A DNA stretch of 64,000 nt from Burkholderia sp. WSM2230 (GCF_000472445.1 NZ_AXAJ01000010.1:124001-188000); one strand, 5' to 3'. Positions 1 to 9,013 are shown, numbered from the stretch's first letter. Notes: generated from the sequence alone by a model not told the origin. Program-made: numbers and translations.

Positions 1-185
1 CTCGCGACGACGCCAGGGAAATGCTCGAGGCGGCCGGCGCGAAAGTGGCCGGATCCGTGTCGAAGAAGACAGACTACGTGGTGGCGGGGGCCGAAGCTGG
101 CAGCAAGTTGGCGAAGGCCGAGGAACTCGGCATTCCCGTACTCGACGAAGATGGTATGCGTAAGCTCCTGGAGGGGCAGTCATGA
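1..185 (+). CDS. ligA: NAD-dependent DNA ligase, C-terminal end (partial)
   Basis: Only the last 60 codons are present; the gene enters from the left edge. They form the C-terminal BRCT domain of bacterial NAD-dependent DNA ligase: LEAAGAKVAGSVSKKTDYVV, then AGSKLAKAEELGIPVLDED, the usual glycine-lysine core of a BRCT repeat. The enzyme seals nicks in replication and repair; the BRCT domain assists DNA binding and is not catalytic. The TGA stop overlaps the ATG of def by four bases (ATGA), so the two genes are probably translationally coupled. The call rests on the BRCT sequence alone, because the nucleotidyltransferase domain lies outside the window. Confidence 0.85.
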   Translation, partial: RDDAREMLEAAGAKVAGSVSKKTDYVVAGAEAGSKLAKAEELGIPVLDEDGMRKLLEGQS

Positions 186-715
186 TCCGCGAAATTCTCA
201 AGATGGGTGATCCGCGCCTGTTGCGTATTGCAGATCCGGTCGATCACTTCGACACGCCGCAATTGCATGAGCTCATTAAAGACATGTTCGAGACCATGCA
301 TGATGCGAACGGAGCCGGGCTGGCGGCGCCGCAAATCGGCGTCAATCTGCAGGTGGTGATTTTCGGCTTCGGCAGCAACGAGCGCTATCCGGACGCGCCG
401 CCAGTGCCGGAAACGGTCCTGATCAATCCGACCATCACGCCGGTTTCGCTGGATATGGAAGAGGGCTGGGAAGGCTGCCTCTCGGTGCCGGGCCTGCGCG
501 GCGCGGTCAGCCGTTTTTCGATGATCAAGTATCACGGCTTCGACCAGTACGGCAAGCCGATTGACCGCGTCGCCGAGGGTTTTCATGCGCGCGTCGTTCA
601 GCACGAATGCGATCACCTCATCGGCAAACTGTATCCGATGCGAATCACCGATTTCGCCAAGTTCGGCTTCACCGAAGTGTTGTTTCCGGACATGGATCCG
701 AATAGCGACGATTGA
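182..715 (+). CDS. def: Peptide deformylase
   Basis: Cytosolic metalloenzyme that removes the formyl group from the N-terminal methionine of new proteins. All three family motifs are present: GAGLAAPQIG (residues 44-53), EGCLS (97-101, the Cys being a metal ligand) and HECDH (141-145, the other two metal ligands and the catalytic Glu). At 177 residues it is slightly longer than the E. coli enzyme but normal for the family. The ATG overlaps the ligA stop. A strong terminator follows 26 bp after the stop. The map gene, which acts in the next maturation step, lies about 5 kb away on the other strand. Confidence 0.97.
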   Translation: MIREILKMGDPRLLRIADPVDHFDTPQLHELIKDMFETMHDANGAGLAAPQIGVNLQVVIFGFGSNERYPDAPPVPETVLINPTITPVSLDMEEGWEGCLSVPGLRGAVSRFSMIKYHGFDQYGKPIDRVAEGFHARVVQHECDHLIGKLYPMRITDFAKFGFTEVLFPDMDPNSDD

Positions 716-741
716 CGCAGGCGATACCCAGGCCAAATAGA

Positions 742-782
742 ACAGCCCGATTGGCTTACGCTGATCGGGCTGTTTGCTTTTC
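742..782. terminator. Rho-independent terminator, probably bidirectional
   Basis: Perfect 10-bp stem ACAGCCCGAT (742-751) / ATCGGGCTGT (764-773) with a 12-nt loop, followed by TTTGCTTTT. It lies between the convergent def and pseudouridine synthase genes and can end transcription of both. Confidence 0.85.
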
Positions 783-818
783 GAAGATTGTCAGAGCGGC
801 TGCGTCACAACGGCTCCG

Positions 819-2957
819 TCAGAACGACTCGTCCGGACCCAGATAGCGCCACTGTCCCGGCGGCAGCGCGCCCAGCATGACGCGGCCCATCCGCACACGT
901 TTGAGGCCGATCACCTCCAGGCCGACCAGCTCGCACATGCGGCGAATCTGGCGCTTCTTGCCCTCGCGCAGCACGAAACGCAACTGCTCGCCGTTTTGCC
1001 AGCTGACTTGCGCCGGTTTCAGCGGAACGTCGTCGAGCGAGAGACCGTGGCGCAGCAGCGCGAGGCTTTCCGGCGGGAAGTGACTTTCGACGTCGACGGT
1101 GTGCTCGCCATAGGCGACGCGCACCAGATACTCCTTGTCGATCTCCGAATGGCCGCCGATCAGTTGTTTGGCGATGCGGCCGTCCTGCGTCAACACCAGC
1201 AAGCCCGTCGAATCGATGTCGAGACGCCCGGCCGGCGCCAGCTGGCGCAAATGCGCGACGGAAAAACGGATCTCCGAGCGGTCGCCTTCCCAGCGGTTTT
1301 CCGGCGTGACGAGCGTGATGGCCGGCTGATAGCCGTCTTCCGCCTGGCCCGACACGTAGCCAACTGTCTTATGGATCAGCACGGTGACCTGGCTCGCTTG
1401 CGCGGCTTCGGCGGCGGGGTCGATCTCGATTCGCTGATCGGGGCGGACCTTGGTGCCCAACGTGTCGATCCGTTCGCCGTCGACGAGCACCCAGCCTTTT
1501 TCGATCCATTCGTCGGCTTCACGACGCGAGCAGAGGCCGAGCTCGGACATGAGTTTCGAGAGGCGCAGCGTCCCCGGCGCGTCTTCGATGTCGCGGCGCG
1601 GCGTGCGGGGGGCTGCGTCGGCGTGCTGCGGACGGTGTTCGGCCGCTGCGGCGTTGCGCGGCTTGCCGGCTCGCGTGGGGCGGTCATCGGCCGGGCGGCG
1701 CGCGGCAGCGGGTGCTTTGTCGAAGCTGCGTGCGCCGCGATCACCGCGCTCCGTGCGCGCGGCTGGGCGGTCGCCGAATTCCCGGCGGGCCGGTGCGCGT
1801 TCGCTGCGTTCGTCGCGCGGAGCGCGTGCCGGACGTTCCGAGCGGTCGCCGTAGCCGCCCTTGACCGGCTTTGCAAAGCTTCGCTCGCCGCGTTCGCCTT
1901 GCAACCGGCGCGGCGTGCTGTCGACTCGCGAGTCGCGTTCGCCGCCGCGACGCACTTGTGACGCGGCACGGTCGTCGCTGAAGCGCGGGCGATCCGACGC
2001 ATCGCGCTCGCGGCGCGCCGGACGCTCGCCGCGCGGTCCGCCTTCGGCTGGACGGCCTGCTCCGGTACGCGGTGCACCCAACGGACGGCGTTCGTCGTCG
2101 TTAGCGCGCGAGGTGCCCCGGTCGGCATTGCTTTCGAACCGGCGCGGCGCGCGCTCTGCGCCGCCATCGCGATTCTCAAAACGGCGCGGTGAGCGTTCGC
2201 CGCGCTCGCGATCTTCAAAACGGCGCGGTGCACGCTCGCCGCGCTCGCCGGCCGCGCCACGAGGGGTGCGCTCACCGCCGCCAGTGCGATCCTCAAAGCG
2301 TCGCGGTGCGCGTTCGCTGCCGGCACGATCTTCAAAACGGCGCGGTGCACGCTCGCCGCGCTCGCCGGCCGGGCCGCGAGGGGCGCGCTCACCGCCGCCA
2401 GTGCGATCTTCAAAGCGTCGCGGCGCACGTTCGCTGCCGGCACGATCTTCAAAACGACGCGGTGCACGCTCGCCGCGCTCGCCGGCCGTGCCACGAGGGG
2501 CACGCTCACCGCCGCCAGCCCGATCCTCAAAGCGTCGCGGTGCGCGTTCGCCGCCTGCCGGCCCACGCACAGCACGCTCGCCACCATCCCGACGCGGACC
2601 GCGCTCACTGCTGACCTCGGAGCGGCGTTGAGGCGCGCCACTGGCGCCACTCACGCCTTCGCGCCGCGCCGGCCGGTCCACAGCCGCCCGCCGCGCACCG
2701 CCAGCACCTGCACCGCCCTCACGCCCAAACCCGCCTTCCTCTCCGCGCCCGCCCGCTCCGCGCGCGCCCGCGCCGGCCGCGCGCTTTCCGCCCCGCGTCG
2801 CACCCGCGTCTTCGCCGCGAGTTGCGCCCGGGCCGGACGTCGACGGTTTCGGTTCCGCCGGCCGTGTCGGCTTGCGCGCCGACAGGCTGCCGCTACGGAC
2901 AGGGGCGCGTTCGGACGAAGCCGGCCGCGGATGCTTGGCTGTTAATTTGATTCGCAT
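819..2957 (-). CDS. RsuA/RluF-family pseudouridine synthase with long basic repetitive N-terminal extension
   Basis: Residues 462-712 are a complete RsuA/RluB/RluE/RluF-type rRNA pseudouridine synthase: an S4 RNA-binding domain (RLSKLMSELGLCSRREADEW), the catalytic motif GRLDIDSTGLLVL with Asp near residue 580, and the C-terminal signature EGKKRQIRRMCE. The ending resembles RluF (23S rRNA) more than RluB, but the exact target base cannot be read from sequence. The first 461 residues are an Arg/Gly/Glu-rich low-complexity tract dominated by copies of ERAPRRFEDR, far longer than the extension in E. coli homologues. It probably binds RNA or is disordered. It starts 6 bp after the glnD stop and is the last gene of map-glnD-this gene. 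Confidence 0.9.
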   Translation of the reverse strand: MRIKLTAKHPRPASSERAPVRSGSLSARKPTRPAEPKPSTSGPGATRGEDAGATRGGKRAAGAGARGAGGRGEEGGFGREGGAGAGGARRAAVDRPARREGVSGASGAPQRRSEVSSERGPRRDGGERAVRGPAGGERAPRRFEDRAGGGERAPRGTAGERGERAPRRFEDRAGSERAPRRFEDRTGGGERAPRGPAGERGERAPRRFEDRAGSERAPRRFEDRTGGGERTPRGAAGERGERAPRRFEDRERGERSPRRFENRDGGAERAPRRFESNADRGTSRANDDERRPLGAPRTGAGRPAEGGPRGERPARRERDASDRPRFSDDRAASQVRRGGERDSRVDSTPRRLQGERGERSFAKPVKGGYGDRSERPARAPRDERSERAPARREFGDRPAARTERGDRGARSFDKAPAAARRPADDRPTRAGKPRNAAAAEHRPQHADAAPRTPRRDIEDAPGTLRLSKLMSELGLCSRREADEWIEKGWVLVDGERIDTLGTKVRPDQRIEIDPAAEAAQASQVTVLIHKTVGYVSGQAEDGYQPAITLVTPENRWEGDRSEIRFSVAHLRQLAPAGRLDIDSTGLLVLTQDGRIAKQLIGGHSEIDKEYLVRVAYGEHTVDVESHFPPESLALLRHGLSLDDVPLKPAQVSWQNGEQLRFVLREGKKRQIRRMCELVGLEVIGLKRVRMGRVMLGALPPGQWRYLGPDESF
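2210..2560 (-). repeat. Three 117-bp in-frame tandem repeats
   Basis: Three consecutive units begin at 2210, 2327 and 2444 with GATCTTCAAAACG on the + strand, exactly 117 bp apart. Each encodes 39 residues: two copies of a module around RAPRRFEDR plus a glycine-rich linker. Shorter, more divergent copies flank them (2160-2210 and 2560-2620). The period is a multiple of three, so copy-number change would keep the frame. The array lies inside the pseudouridine synthase extension. Confidence 0.9.
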
Positions 2958-2963
2958 GAAATC

Positions 2964-5543
2964 TCACACTGCGATCGCGCGCAGCAGTTCCGTCTCGACC
3001 TGAATTTGCAGGCGGTTGTCAGACAGCCCGTGCCCGTCCAGCAGGAACACGTCCTCGACGCGTTCGCCTAACGTGTTGATCCGCGCCGACGCGACGCCGA
3101 CCCGGTGTGCGGCGAGCACGCGCGCGATCGAATAAAGAAGGCCCGGCCGGTCGTTCGCCGACACGGACAGGATGTAGTACTGGCCGCGCTCGTCGGCCCG
3201 AAGATCGACGCGCGGCGTAACCGGGAAGGTGCGCGAGAGCCGCGACAAGCGGCCCTTCGACGGCCCCGGCAACCAGGTGCCGTCGCCGGTGAGACGCGCG
3301 GTCAGTTCCTGTTCGACGAGGTTGGCAATGTCGCGGTAATGCACGTCCTCTTCGGTATGGGCGACGAGGAAGTTATCCAGCGCATACCCGTGACGCGTGG
3401 TGCTGACCCGCGCATCGAGCACCGACAAGCCGTTGCGGTCGAAGTACGCGCAAATGCCGGCAAACAGGTCCGGCTGATCCTTCACGTACACGAGCACCTG
3501 CAGCGCCTCGCCGATAGGCGAGGGGCGGGCCCGAACGATCGGCGCCGGCGTTTCCACGTAACGGTAGAGCACGCGCGTTTGCCATGCGATGTCCGCGGCG
3601 TCGTGGCGCAGAAAGTAGCCGACGTCGAGCTTGTCCCACAGCGCCTTCTGCGCGCCTTCGGGCACCGTCTCGAGGCGCAGCAGTGCAAGCGCCTCTTCCT
3701 GGCGCGACTCCAGTTCCGAGTGCGCGTCCGGCCGCGCGCCGCCGAGCACCGCAAGCGTCGCGCGATACAGGTCTTCCAGCAGCTTGCCCTTCCATGTGTT
3801 CCAGACTTTCGGGCTGGTCCCGCGGATGTCGGCCACCGTCAGCAGGTACAGCGCGGTCAGACGGCGCTCGGTGCCGACGAGTTCCGCGAAACGCTTGATG
3901 ACCTCGGGGTCGCTCGTATCCTGCTTCTGCGCGACCTGGCTCATGGTCAGATGCTGCTGCACGAGCCAGACCACCAGTTCGCCGTCTTCGCCCTCAATGC
4001 CGTGGTTGCGGCAGAAGCGCCGCGCGTCGGCCATGCCGAGCGTGGAGTGGTCGCCGCCGCGGCCCTTGGCGATATCGTGAAACAGCGCTGCGACGTACAG
4101 CACCCACGGCCGGTCGAAACTCACGATCAACTGGCTGCAGAAAGGATACTCATGCGCGTGTTCGGCGACCGCGAAGCGTCGCAGATTGCGCAGCACCATC
4201 AGAATGTGCTGGTCGACCGTGTAGACGTGATACAGGTCGTGCTGCATCTGGCCGACGATGCGCCGGAAGTTCAGCAGATAGCGTCCGAGCACGCTCGTCT
4301 GGTTCATCAGGCGGAATGCGTGCGTGATGCCGGCGGGTTCCTTCAGGATCTCCATGAAAAGGCGCCGGTTTTCCGGATCGCGCCGCCAGTGCTGGTCCAT
4401 CACCTCACGAGCGTTGTAGATCGCGCGCAGGGTGCGCGCCGACAGGCCTTTCACGCCCGGCGTCCGCTCGTACAGGAGGAAGGCTTCGAGAATGGCGTTC
4501 GGCTCGCGCTGGAACAGGTCGTCGCTGGCAATTTCGAGCATGCCCTGCTTTTCGACGAAGCGGTCCGACAGCACTCGCGTGATGCCGCTCGTGCTCGGGA
4601 AGAGCTGCGCCTCGATGTTCTGGATCAGGATCGTGGCGAGCTGCGTGACCGCCTTCGCCGCCCAGTAATAGCGGCGCATCAGTTGCTCGCTCGCGCGCTT
4701 CGTGGCGGTCGGTTTGTAGCCGAAGCTCTCAGCCACCGGCGTTTGCAGATCGAATACCAGAATGTCCTGGCGACGCCCCGCGGTCACATGCACGCGTGCG
4801 CGCAGCGACTTGAGAAAGCCCTCGTTGCGCCGCAGTTCCTGAGCTTCGCGCTGCGTGATAAGGCCGCGCGCCTCGAGTTCGCGCCAGCTGCTGCCGAAAC
4901 CGGCCGCCTGCGTTACCCACAGAATCAGTTGCAGATCGCGCAGTCCACCGGGGCTTTCCTTGATGTTCGGCTCAAGCGCGTAAGGCGTGTCCTGGAACTT
5001 GGCGTGCCGCTGGCGCATTTCCAGCACTTTTGCCTGGAAGAACGCTTTCGGGTCGAGCGCCTCGCGGTAGCGCTTCGCGAAGTCGTTGAACAGGGCGGCG
5101 CTGCCGGTGATGCGGCGCGCTTCGAGCAGCGAGGTGCGCACGGTTACGTCGTTGGCGGCTTCCTCGAGACACTGGGAAACGCTGCGCACGCTGCTGCCGA
5201 GTTCGAGCCCGAGATCCCACGCGAGACTGATGAACCGCTCGATGCGCGCTTCCAGATGCTCGAGCGGCGCGTCTGGCAGCAGCACCAGAATGTCAATATC
5301 CGAGTGCGGCGCCAGCTCGCCGCGCCCATAACCGCCCACCGCGACCAGAGCGAGGTCGGGCGGCAGTTCGCAGGTGTTCCAGGCGGCGCGCAGCGAGTCG
5401 TCGGTGGTGCGGGACAGCGCCGCCATCAACGCCTCTACGTTGGTGGCGGTCTTGAAGCGTTCCAGCAACTGGGCTTTGGCCACTTTGTAGTCCGCCTTCA
5501 GCGACGTGGCATGCGATGGGGCGACGGCTGGAACACTACTCAT
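2964..5543 (-). CDS. glnD: [Protein-PII] uridylyltransferase / uridylyl-removing enzyme
   Basis: Bifunctional cytosolic nitrogen sensor that adds UMP to PII proteins under nitrogen limitation and removes it when glutamine is high. At 859 residues it has the expected order: an N-terminal nucleotidyltransferase domain with GGYGRGELAPHSDIDIL (about residues 71-87), a central HD phosphohydrolase domain with ALFHDIAKGRGGDHS (near 490), and two C-terminal ACT domains that sense glutamine (about 690-770 and 795-859). It starts 30 bp after the map stop and ends 6 bp before the pseudouridine synthase, so the three are probably one transcript. No damage is seen. Confidence 0.97.
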   Translation of the reverse strand: MSSVPAVAPSHATSLKADYKVAKAQLLERFKTATNVEALMAALSRTTDDSLRAAWNTCELPPDLALVAVGGYGRGELAPHSDIDILVLLPDAPLEHLEARIERFISLAWDLGLELGSSVRSVSQCLEEAANDVTVRTSLLEARRITGSAALFNDFAKRYREALDPKAFFQAKVLEMRQRHAKFQDTPYALEPNIKESPGGLRDLQLILWVTQAAGFGSSWRELEARGLITQREAQELRRNEGFLKSLRARVHVTAGRRQDILVFDLQTPVAESFGYKPTATKRASEQLMRRYYWAAKAVTQLATILIQNIEAQLFPSTSGITRVLSDRFVEKQGMLEIASDDLFQREPNAILEAFLLYERTPGVKGLSARTLRAIYNAREVMDQHWRRDPENRRLFMEILKEPAGITHAFRLMNQTSVLGRYLLNFRRIVGQMQHDLYHVYTVDQHILMVLRNLRRFAVAEHAHEYPFCSQLIVSFDRPWVLYVAALFHDIAKGRGGDHSTLGMADARRFCRNHGIEGEDGELVVWLVQQHLTMSQVAQKQDTSDPEVIKRFAELVGTERRLTALYLLTVADIRGTSPKVWNTWKGKLLEDLYRATLAVLGGARPDAHSELESRQEEALALLRLETVPEGAQKALWDKLDVGYFLRHDAADIAWQTRVLYRYVETPAPIVRARPSPIGEALQVLVYVKDQPDLFAGICAYFDRNGLSVLDARVSTTRHGYALDNFLVAHTEEDVHYRDIANLVEQELTARLTGDGTWLPGPSKGRLSRLSRTFPVTPRVDLRADERGQYYILSVSANDRPGLLYSIARVLAAHRVGVASARINTLGERVEDVFLLDGHGLSDNRLQIQVETELLRAIAV

Positions 5544-5573
5544 GAGCGGCTGGCGGTAAAGAGGCGAAATTGG

Positions 5574-6383
5574 TCAGGCCGTGGCGGCGACGACCGGCGG
5601 ACGCGCGGGCGTGCCGGCGGAGACGGTCAGCACGTCGTAGCCGGTCTCCGTCACGAGCACCGTGTGTTCCCATTGCGCCGAGAGGCTGCGGTCCTTCGTC
5701 TTCACGGTCCACTGGTCCGGCATGGTGCGGATGTCGCGGCGGCCGGCGTTGATCATCGGTTCGACGGTGAAAATCATGCCCGGCTGCAGTTCGAGGCCTG
5801 TGCCGGGGCGGCCGTAGTGCAGAATCTGCGGATCTTCGTGAAACACCGTGCCGATGCCGTGGCCGCAATATTCGCGCACCACGCTGTAGCCTTGCGCCTC
5901 TGCGTGTTTCTGGATTGCATGGCCGATGTCGCCGAGGTGCGCCCCGGGGCGTACCTGGTCGATGCCGAGCCACATGCATTCGAAAGTGGTCTGCACGAGG
6001 CGTTTGGCGAGAATCGAGCCCTCGCCGACGATGAACATGCGGCTCGTGTCACCGAAATAGCCGTCCTTGATGACGGTGATGTCGATGTTGAGCGCGTCGC
6101 CGTTCTTCAGCGTCTTGTCGCCGGGAATGCCGTGGCAAATCACGTCGTTCACGGAAATGCAGGTGGCCTTCGGGTAGGGTGGATAGCCGGGCGGCTGATA
6201 GTTCAGCGGCGCGGGCACGGTGCCCTGTTCCTTCAGCATGTATTCGTGGCACAGGCGGTCCAACTCGCCGGTCGTGACGCCGGCGGTGACAAACGGGGCG
6301 ATGTAGTCGAGCACTTCGCTCGCAAGTCTGCAGGCGACGCGCATTTGCGCGATATCGTGTTCGTTTTTGAGCGTGATAGCCAT
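5574..6383 (-). CDS. map: Methionine aminopeptidase, type I
   Basis: Removes the initiator methionine from nascent proteins after deformylation; cytosolic dimetal enzyme of 269 residues. The metal-ligand blocks are visible: GDALNIDITVIKDGYFGDTS (two Asp ligands), YCGHGIGTVFHEDPQI (His ligand) and FTVEPMI (Glu ligand), with a final Glu in SAQWEHT. It is the first gene of the leftward map-glnD operon and divergent from rpsB, with 550 bp between them that hold the rpsB promoter and leader. Confidence 0.97.
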   Translation of the reverse strand: MAITLKNEHDIAQMRVACRLASEVLDYIAPFVTAGVTTGELDRLCHEYMLKEQGTVPAPLNYQPPGYPPYPKATCISVNDVICHGIPGDKTLKNGDALNIDITVIKDGYFGDTSRMFIVGEGSILAKRLVQTTFECMWLGIDQVRPGAHLGDIGHAIQKHAEAQGYSVVREYCGHGIGTVFHEDPQILHYGRPGTGLELQPGMIFTVEPMINAGRRDIRTMPDQWTVKTKDRSLSAQWEHTVLVTETGYDVLTVSAGTPARPPVVAATA

Positions 6384-6589
6384 GAGTCGGGCCTGAAATG
6401 CGATTTATTCCGGGATTATCGCACCATATTCCCTTAGGCCGCAGTCTTTTGGCGGCGTTTCGGCGCCTTGGACGAAGCCTTTTCCGATAGGCCGCGTCTT
6501 CTCGCCGAGATCGGACAGCCGGCAGTCGGCTTGCGACGCCGCCGGGCAACCCGAGGGTGCAACCCGCCGAAACTGGAGCAGCCGGCAGG

Positions 6590-6619
6590 TTGAGTCAGCC
6601 GATAGTCGCATGCTATAAT
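6590..6619 (+). promoter_or_regulatory. sigma-70 promoter of the rpsB operon
   Basis: TTGAGT (6590-6595), 18-bp spacer, perfect TATAAT (6614-6619). It is the best promoter match in the 550-bp map-rpsB gap and points toward rpsB, about 310 bp upstream of its ATG. Confidence 0.75.
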
Positions 6620-6933
6620 GTTTGGCTAAGTCGATCCTGTTTGCTTTTGGCTGGGCCGCTGTGCTTGTGGTTTGTCATCATCCAGACCGGGTTTCGGCTG
6701 AGAATGTGGCAGCACTGAATGGCAGCACCGCTCAGCAGGTGAGGCAGATCAAGGTGAAGCTTCCCGTGGCGCTTGCCGCCTGAGCCACGGGGTGAGAGCA
6801 GTATCAAGGCGGCAAACTCGCAAGCCGGCGCACCCAGGGTGTTCGCGGCGCTCAGCCATGCAGGATAAAGCATGACATGGCAGCGCGGCGGATACGGCGG
6901 CCGGCTTAAGACCCAACCCTCGCGGAGATTTTC
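6620..6933 (+). promoter_or_regulatory. rpsB 5' leader with stable hairpin
   Basis: About 310 nt of untranslated leader. It contains a perfect 8-bp stem CCCGTGGC (6763-6770) / GCCACGGG (6784-6791) with a 13-nt loop, and ends in a CGGAG ribosome-binding site nine nucleotides before the ATG. In other proteobacteria S2 represses its own operon through an mRNA leader structure. That this leader does so is inference. The rest of the map-rpsB gap (6384-6589) shows no gene. Confidence 0.5.
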
Positions 6934-7686
6934 ATGGCAGTTACCATGCGTCAAATGCTGGAAGCCGGTGTCCACTTCGGTCACCAAACGCGCTTCTGGA
7001 ACCCGAAGATGGCACCCTTCATTTTCGGCCATCGCAACAAGATTCACATCATCAACCTCGAAAAGACGCTGCCGATGTACAACGACGCGCTGAAGTACGC
7101 GCGTCAGCTGGCAGCCAATCGCGGCACCATCCTGTTCGTCGGCACGAAGCGCCAGTCGCGCGACACGATCGCCCAGGAAGCGCAGCGCGCTGGCATGCCG
7201 TACGTCAACGCACGCTGGCTCGGCGGCATGCTGACCAACTTCAAGACGCTGAAGGTTTCGATCAAGCGCCTGAAGGACATGGAAGCGGCGCTGGAAGCAG
7301 GTGAAACCGAGCGCATGAGCAAGAAGGAAGCGCTGCTGTTCGAACGCGAAATGCTCAAGCTGCAAAAGTCGATCGGCGGCGTGAAGGATATGGGCGGTAT
7401 TCCGGACGCGATTTTCGTGGTCGACGTCGGCTACCACAAGATTGCCGTCACCGAAGCGAACAAGCTCGGCGTGCCGGTCATCGCAGTGGTCGATACGAAC
7501 CACTCGCCGGAAGGCATCGACTACGTGATCCCGGGTAACGACGACGCCAGCAAGGCCGTCGCTCTGTACGCGGCTGGCGTGGCCGACGCGATCCTCGAAG
7601 GCCGTGCGAACGCGGTCAACGAAGTGGTGCAGGCTGCCCGCGGCGACGACGGCGACGAGTTCGTCGAGGTCAACGGGGAAGCATAA
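6934..7686 (+). CDS. rpsB: 30S ribosomal protein S2
   Basis: Essential small-subunit protein, 250 residues. It begins MAVTMRQMLEAGVHFGHQTR, the canonical S2 opening, and contains NLEKTLPMYNDAL, RWLGGMLTNFKT and PVIAVVDTNHSPEGIDYVIP, all family signatures. It is first in the long operon to rnhB and is followed at once by a strong hairpin with a T-tract that probably attenuates read-through into tsf, so that S2 and EF-Ts can be made in different amounts. Confidence 0.99.
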   Translation: MAVTMRQMLEAGVHFGHQTRFWNPKMAPFIFGHRNKIHIINLEKTLPMYNDALKYARQLAANRGTILFVGTKRQSRDTIAQEAQRAGMPYVNARWLGGMLTNFKTLKVSIKRLKDMEAALEAGETERMSKKEALLFEREMLKLQKSIGGVKDMGGIPDAIFVVDVGYHKIAVTEANKLGVPVIAVVDTNHSPEGIDYVIPGNDDASKAVALYAAGVADAILEGRANAVNEVVQAARGDDGDEFVEVNGEA

Positions 7687-7704
7687 AGCTGCCCCGTGTC
7701 CGGC

Positions 7705-7738
7705 AAAAAAGGGGGCTTTCCACAGGCCCCCTTTTTTT
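7705..7738 (+). terminator. Terminator/attenuator between rpsB and tsf
   Basis: AAAAAAGGGGGC (7705-7716) pairs with GCCCCCTTTTTT (7726-7737) across a 9-nt loop and ends in seven T. It begins 18 bp after the rpsB stop. The operon order continues downstream, so it is likely a partial attenuator. Confidence 0.85.
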
Positions 7739-7845
7739 AAGCCGCGACGCTGTAGTGGGGCGCCGGCTGGAGAGTTGGAGCGGTACCCGACGCGTTAACC
7801 GAAAAAATGCGCGCAAAAATGCGCATAACGTTGAAACGAATTCTT

Positions 7846-7871
7846 GCCGCCCGCATCGAAATGCGGGCGGC
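7846..7871 (+). promoter_or_regulatory. Perfect hairpin in the tsf leader
   Basis: GCCGCCCGCAT (7846-7856), loop CGAA, ATGCGGGCGGC (7861-7871): an 11-bp perfect GC-rich stem with no T-tract, 38 nt upstream of the tsf ATG. The absence of a T-run argues against a terminator. It could be an mRNA-stability or translational element. Confidence 0.55.
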
Positions 7872-7912
7872 GTGTGACAGACGGAACACAGACGGAACTC
7901 AAGGAGCAAATG

Positions 7913-8794
7913 ATGGCGGCAATTACCGCAAGCATGGTTGCAGAACTGCGCGCAAAGACCGACGCGCCGATGATGGAATGCAAGAAGGCGCTGACGGAAG
8001 CCGACGGCGACATGGCGCGCGCGGAAGAGCTGCTGCGCGTGAAGCTGGGCAACAAGGCAAGCAAGGCGGCATCGCGCGTCACGGCTGAAGGCGTGGTCGC
8101 TTCGTTCATCGGCGGCAATGCGGGTTCGCTCGTCGAACTGAACTGCGAAACTGACTTCGTCTCGAAGAACGACGACTTCCTCGCTTTCTCGAAGAAGGTC
8201 GCCGAGCTGGTTGCCACGCAAAACCCGGCTGACGTCGCGGCGCTGTCGGCTCTGCCGCTCGAAGGCCAAACCGTCGACGCAGTGCGCCTCGCGCTCGTCG
8301 GCAAGATCGGCGAAAACCTGTCGATCCGCCGTTTCGTGCGCTTCGAAACGTCGAACAAGCTGGCTGCGTACCTGCACGGCACGCGTATCGGCGTGCTGGT
8401 CGAGTACACCGGTGCTGACGAGCAGGTCGGTAAGGACGTGGCCATGCACATCGCTGCAATGAAGCCGGTCTCGCTGTCGTCGGAAGACGTGCCGGCGGAT
8501 CTGATCGCCAAGGAACGCAGCATCGCCGAGCAGAAGGCGGCCGAATCGGGCAAGCCGGCTGAAATCGTCGCGAAGATGGTGGAAGGCAGCGTGCAGAAGT
8601 ACCTGAAAGAAGTGTCGCTGCTGAACCAGACGTTCGTTAAGAACGACAAGCAGACGATCGAACAGATGCTGAAGGCCGGCAATGCGAGCGTCCAGAAGTT
8701 CGCGCTGTTCGTGGTCGGCGAAGGCATTGAGAAGAAGCAGGACGACTTTGCCGCTGAAGTTGCCGCGCAAGTGGCTGCTGCAAAGCAACAATAA
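7913..8794 (+). CDS. tsf: Translation elongation factor Ts
   Basis: Nucleotide-exchange factor for EF-Tu, 293 residues. I chose ATG 7913 (MAAITASMVAELRAKTDAPM) because AAGGAG lies six bases upstream and the protein then begins with the conserved EF-Ts N-terminal domain; the open frame extends further upstream without homology. Signatures: MMECKKALTEADGDMARAEE and VELNCETDFVSKNDDF. It is separated from rpsB by an attenuator and a leader hairpin. Confidence 0.98.
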   Translation: MAAITASMVAELRAKTDAPMMECKKALTEADGDMARAEELLRVKLGNKASKAASRVTAEGVVASFIGGNAGSLVELNCETDFVSKNDDFLAFSKKVAELVATQNPADVAALSALPLEGQTVDAVRLALVGKIGENLSIRRFVRFETSNKLAAYLHGTRIGVLVEYTGADEQVGKDVAMHIAAMKPVSLSSEDVPADLIAKERSIAEQKAAESGKPAEIVAKMVEGSVQKYLKEVSLLNQTFVKNDKQTIEQMLKAGNASVQKFALFVVGEGIEKKQDDFAAEVAAQVAAAKQQ

Positions 8795-8825
8795 GCGTCA
8801 CCTGTCCCAGCTAGTACCGTTGTAC

Positions 8826-8924
8826 CCGCGGCACAGCATGACTGTGCTGCGGTCGGCTGCGCCGCAAGGCTGCGCGCGGGTCGATCCCCGCGGCGCAGCC
8901 GCCGTTGGCGGACCTCCTGGGTCC
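8826..8924 (+). other. Structured tsf-pyrH spacer
   Basis: The 219-bp gap between tsf and pyrH has no gene. It can form a hairpin CCGC-G-GCACAG (8826-8836) / CTGTGC-T-GCGG (8842-8852) and a second GGACC (8910-8914) / GGTCC (8920-8924). Neither has a convincing T-tract, so a processing or weak termination role is only inference. Confidence 0.4.
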
Positions 8925-9013
8925 GTCAATTTGGCGGCGCTTGCCCGAATCAGCGTTTCACCCCTACATTAGTCCCTTGTTGTTGCCCTGTTCTGCGCGA
9001 TCTGGATACCCCT

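Noticed and set aside
2160..2620. Repeat array considered as CRISPR
   Set aside because: Units are contiguous and in frame within a coding region, without unique spacers.
3105..6437. 1110-codon open frame opposite glnD and map
   Set aside because: Antisense to two complete genes with all their motifs; His/Arg-rich composition typical of the complement of GC-rich coding DNA.
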